Source: Chlorobiota bacterium
GTDB taxonomy: Bacteria > Bacteroidota > Ignavibacteria > Ignavibacteriales > Ignavibacteriaceae
NCBI GenBank assembly: GCA_008363265.1
Contig: RHKR01000299.1
Coordinates: 1 to 6,904 of the forward strand
Length of the DNA stretch: 6,904 bases
Direction: 5' to 3'
Made by a program: the position numbers and the translations under genes. Of this stretch, positions 6,673 to 6,904 are shown piece by piece. A model generated the notes under the pieces. The model was not told where the DNA came from. It did not search any database and worked only from the letters and a program-made list of their open reading frames with translations. Numbering within the stretch: the stretch's first letter is position 1; each line of letters begins with the position of its first letter.

Positions 6673-6904
6673 ATGAACGAAAAAGATGAGATAGTCGCCC
6701 GGGCGATAATGGATGGTGCGAAGCAGGTGTTCCGGAAGTGGGGCCTTGCGAAAGCCACTATGGAAGATATCGCGAAAGCCGCCGGAAAAGGGAAAAGCAC
6801 CCTTTATTACTACTTCAAAAGCAAGGAAGAGATATTCCACGCGATCGCCAAGGATGAGATCGACGCGAGTCTTCGTGCCACCCAGGAGGCTATGGACAAG
6901 GTTG
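6673..6904 (+). CDS. TetR/AcrR-family transcriptional regulator, N-terminal part (runs off window)
   Basis: From ATG 6673 the frame stays open to the window end, giving 77 residues of what is normally a protein of about 190-220. Residues about 6-60 form the classic TetR DNA-binding domain: IVARAIMDGAKQVFRKWG (helix 1 region, 7-24), then KATMEDIAKAAGKGKSTLYY (27-46) with the recognition helix around STLYYYF, then KSKEEIF (49-55). TetR proteins bind operator DNA as dimers and usually repress until a ligand binds the C-terminal domain, which is missing here, so ligand and targets cannot be inferred. Only a weak AAAGA-type ribosome binding site precedes the ATG, but the start agrees with the usual family N-terminus. 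It is divergent from the secreted-protein gene. It could regulate that gene or itself, or lead an operon to the right, as TetR genes often do beside efflux systems. Confidence 0.92.
   Translation, partial: MNEKDEIVARAIMDGAKQVFRKWGLAKATMEDIAKAAGKGKSTLYYYFKSKEEIFHAIAKDEIDASLRATQEAMDKV

Noticed and set aside
6457..6840. 127-residue minus-strand open frame across the intergenic region and the TetR start
   Set aside because: It is antisense to the conserved TetR DNA-binding domain, and its translation shows no family motif.

Overview
The window looks like chromosomal DNA from the Ignavibacteria/Chlorobi side of the Bacteroidota superphylum. The main reason is the long minus-strand gene. Its product ends in a type IX secretion (T9SS) sorting domain opening with a PNPFNPAT motif and closing with a short basic tail, and it carries repetitive secreted-protein modules of the kind common in that group. 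Clear Shine-Dalgarno sequences (AGAGG, AGGAGG) precede the two central genes, which fits Ignavibacteria/Chlorobi at least as well as classical Bacteroidetes. The taxonomic call is an inference from protein style, not from a marker gene.

Layout. (1) Positions 1-1376, plus strand: an AbiE-type toxin-antitoxin pair. The AbiEi-like antitoxin is cut by the left edge but otherwise open. The AbiEii-like nucleotidyltransferase toxin follows with a one-base stop/start overlap and is interrupted by one in-frame TAA at 729-731; the rest of its frame is intact to 1376. This segment looks more AT-rich than the genes to its right, as expected of an accessory module. (2) 1377-1620: a non-coding gap with a 17-bp imperfect inverted repeat, a C-rich (G-rich on the other strand) tract and an AT-rich leader. 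(3) 1621-3353, plus strand: a two-gene unit of an acylating aldehyde dehydrogenase, resembling the N-terminal half of AdhE but free-standing, and, 11 bases later, a single-domain STAS protein. (4) 3371-3408: a hairpin whose U-tract serves the minus strand, between the convergent genes. (5) 3460-6417, minus strand: a 985-residue secreted protein with Asp-box (sialidase-like) repeats, an acidic DDG..GD..SGD module, a double calcium-loop motif and a T9SS sorting domain. (6) 6418-6672: a divergent intergenic region with a plausible plus-strand promoter. (7) 6673 to the right edge: the DNA-binding half of a TetR-family regulator, cut by the window end.

How they may work together. The antitoxin/toxin pair is a recognisable unit whose toxin appears disabled. 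The dehydrogenase and STAS gene are probably co-transcribed, but no functional link is evident from sequence. The TetR gene is divergent from the secreted-protein gene and could control it, itself, or genes beyond the right edge. I found no CRISPR array, tRNA, rRNA or insertion sequence. Nothing here is convincingly a wholly new system; the best leads are the nonsense-interrupted toxin, the inverted repeat behind it and the dehydrogenase-STAS pairing.
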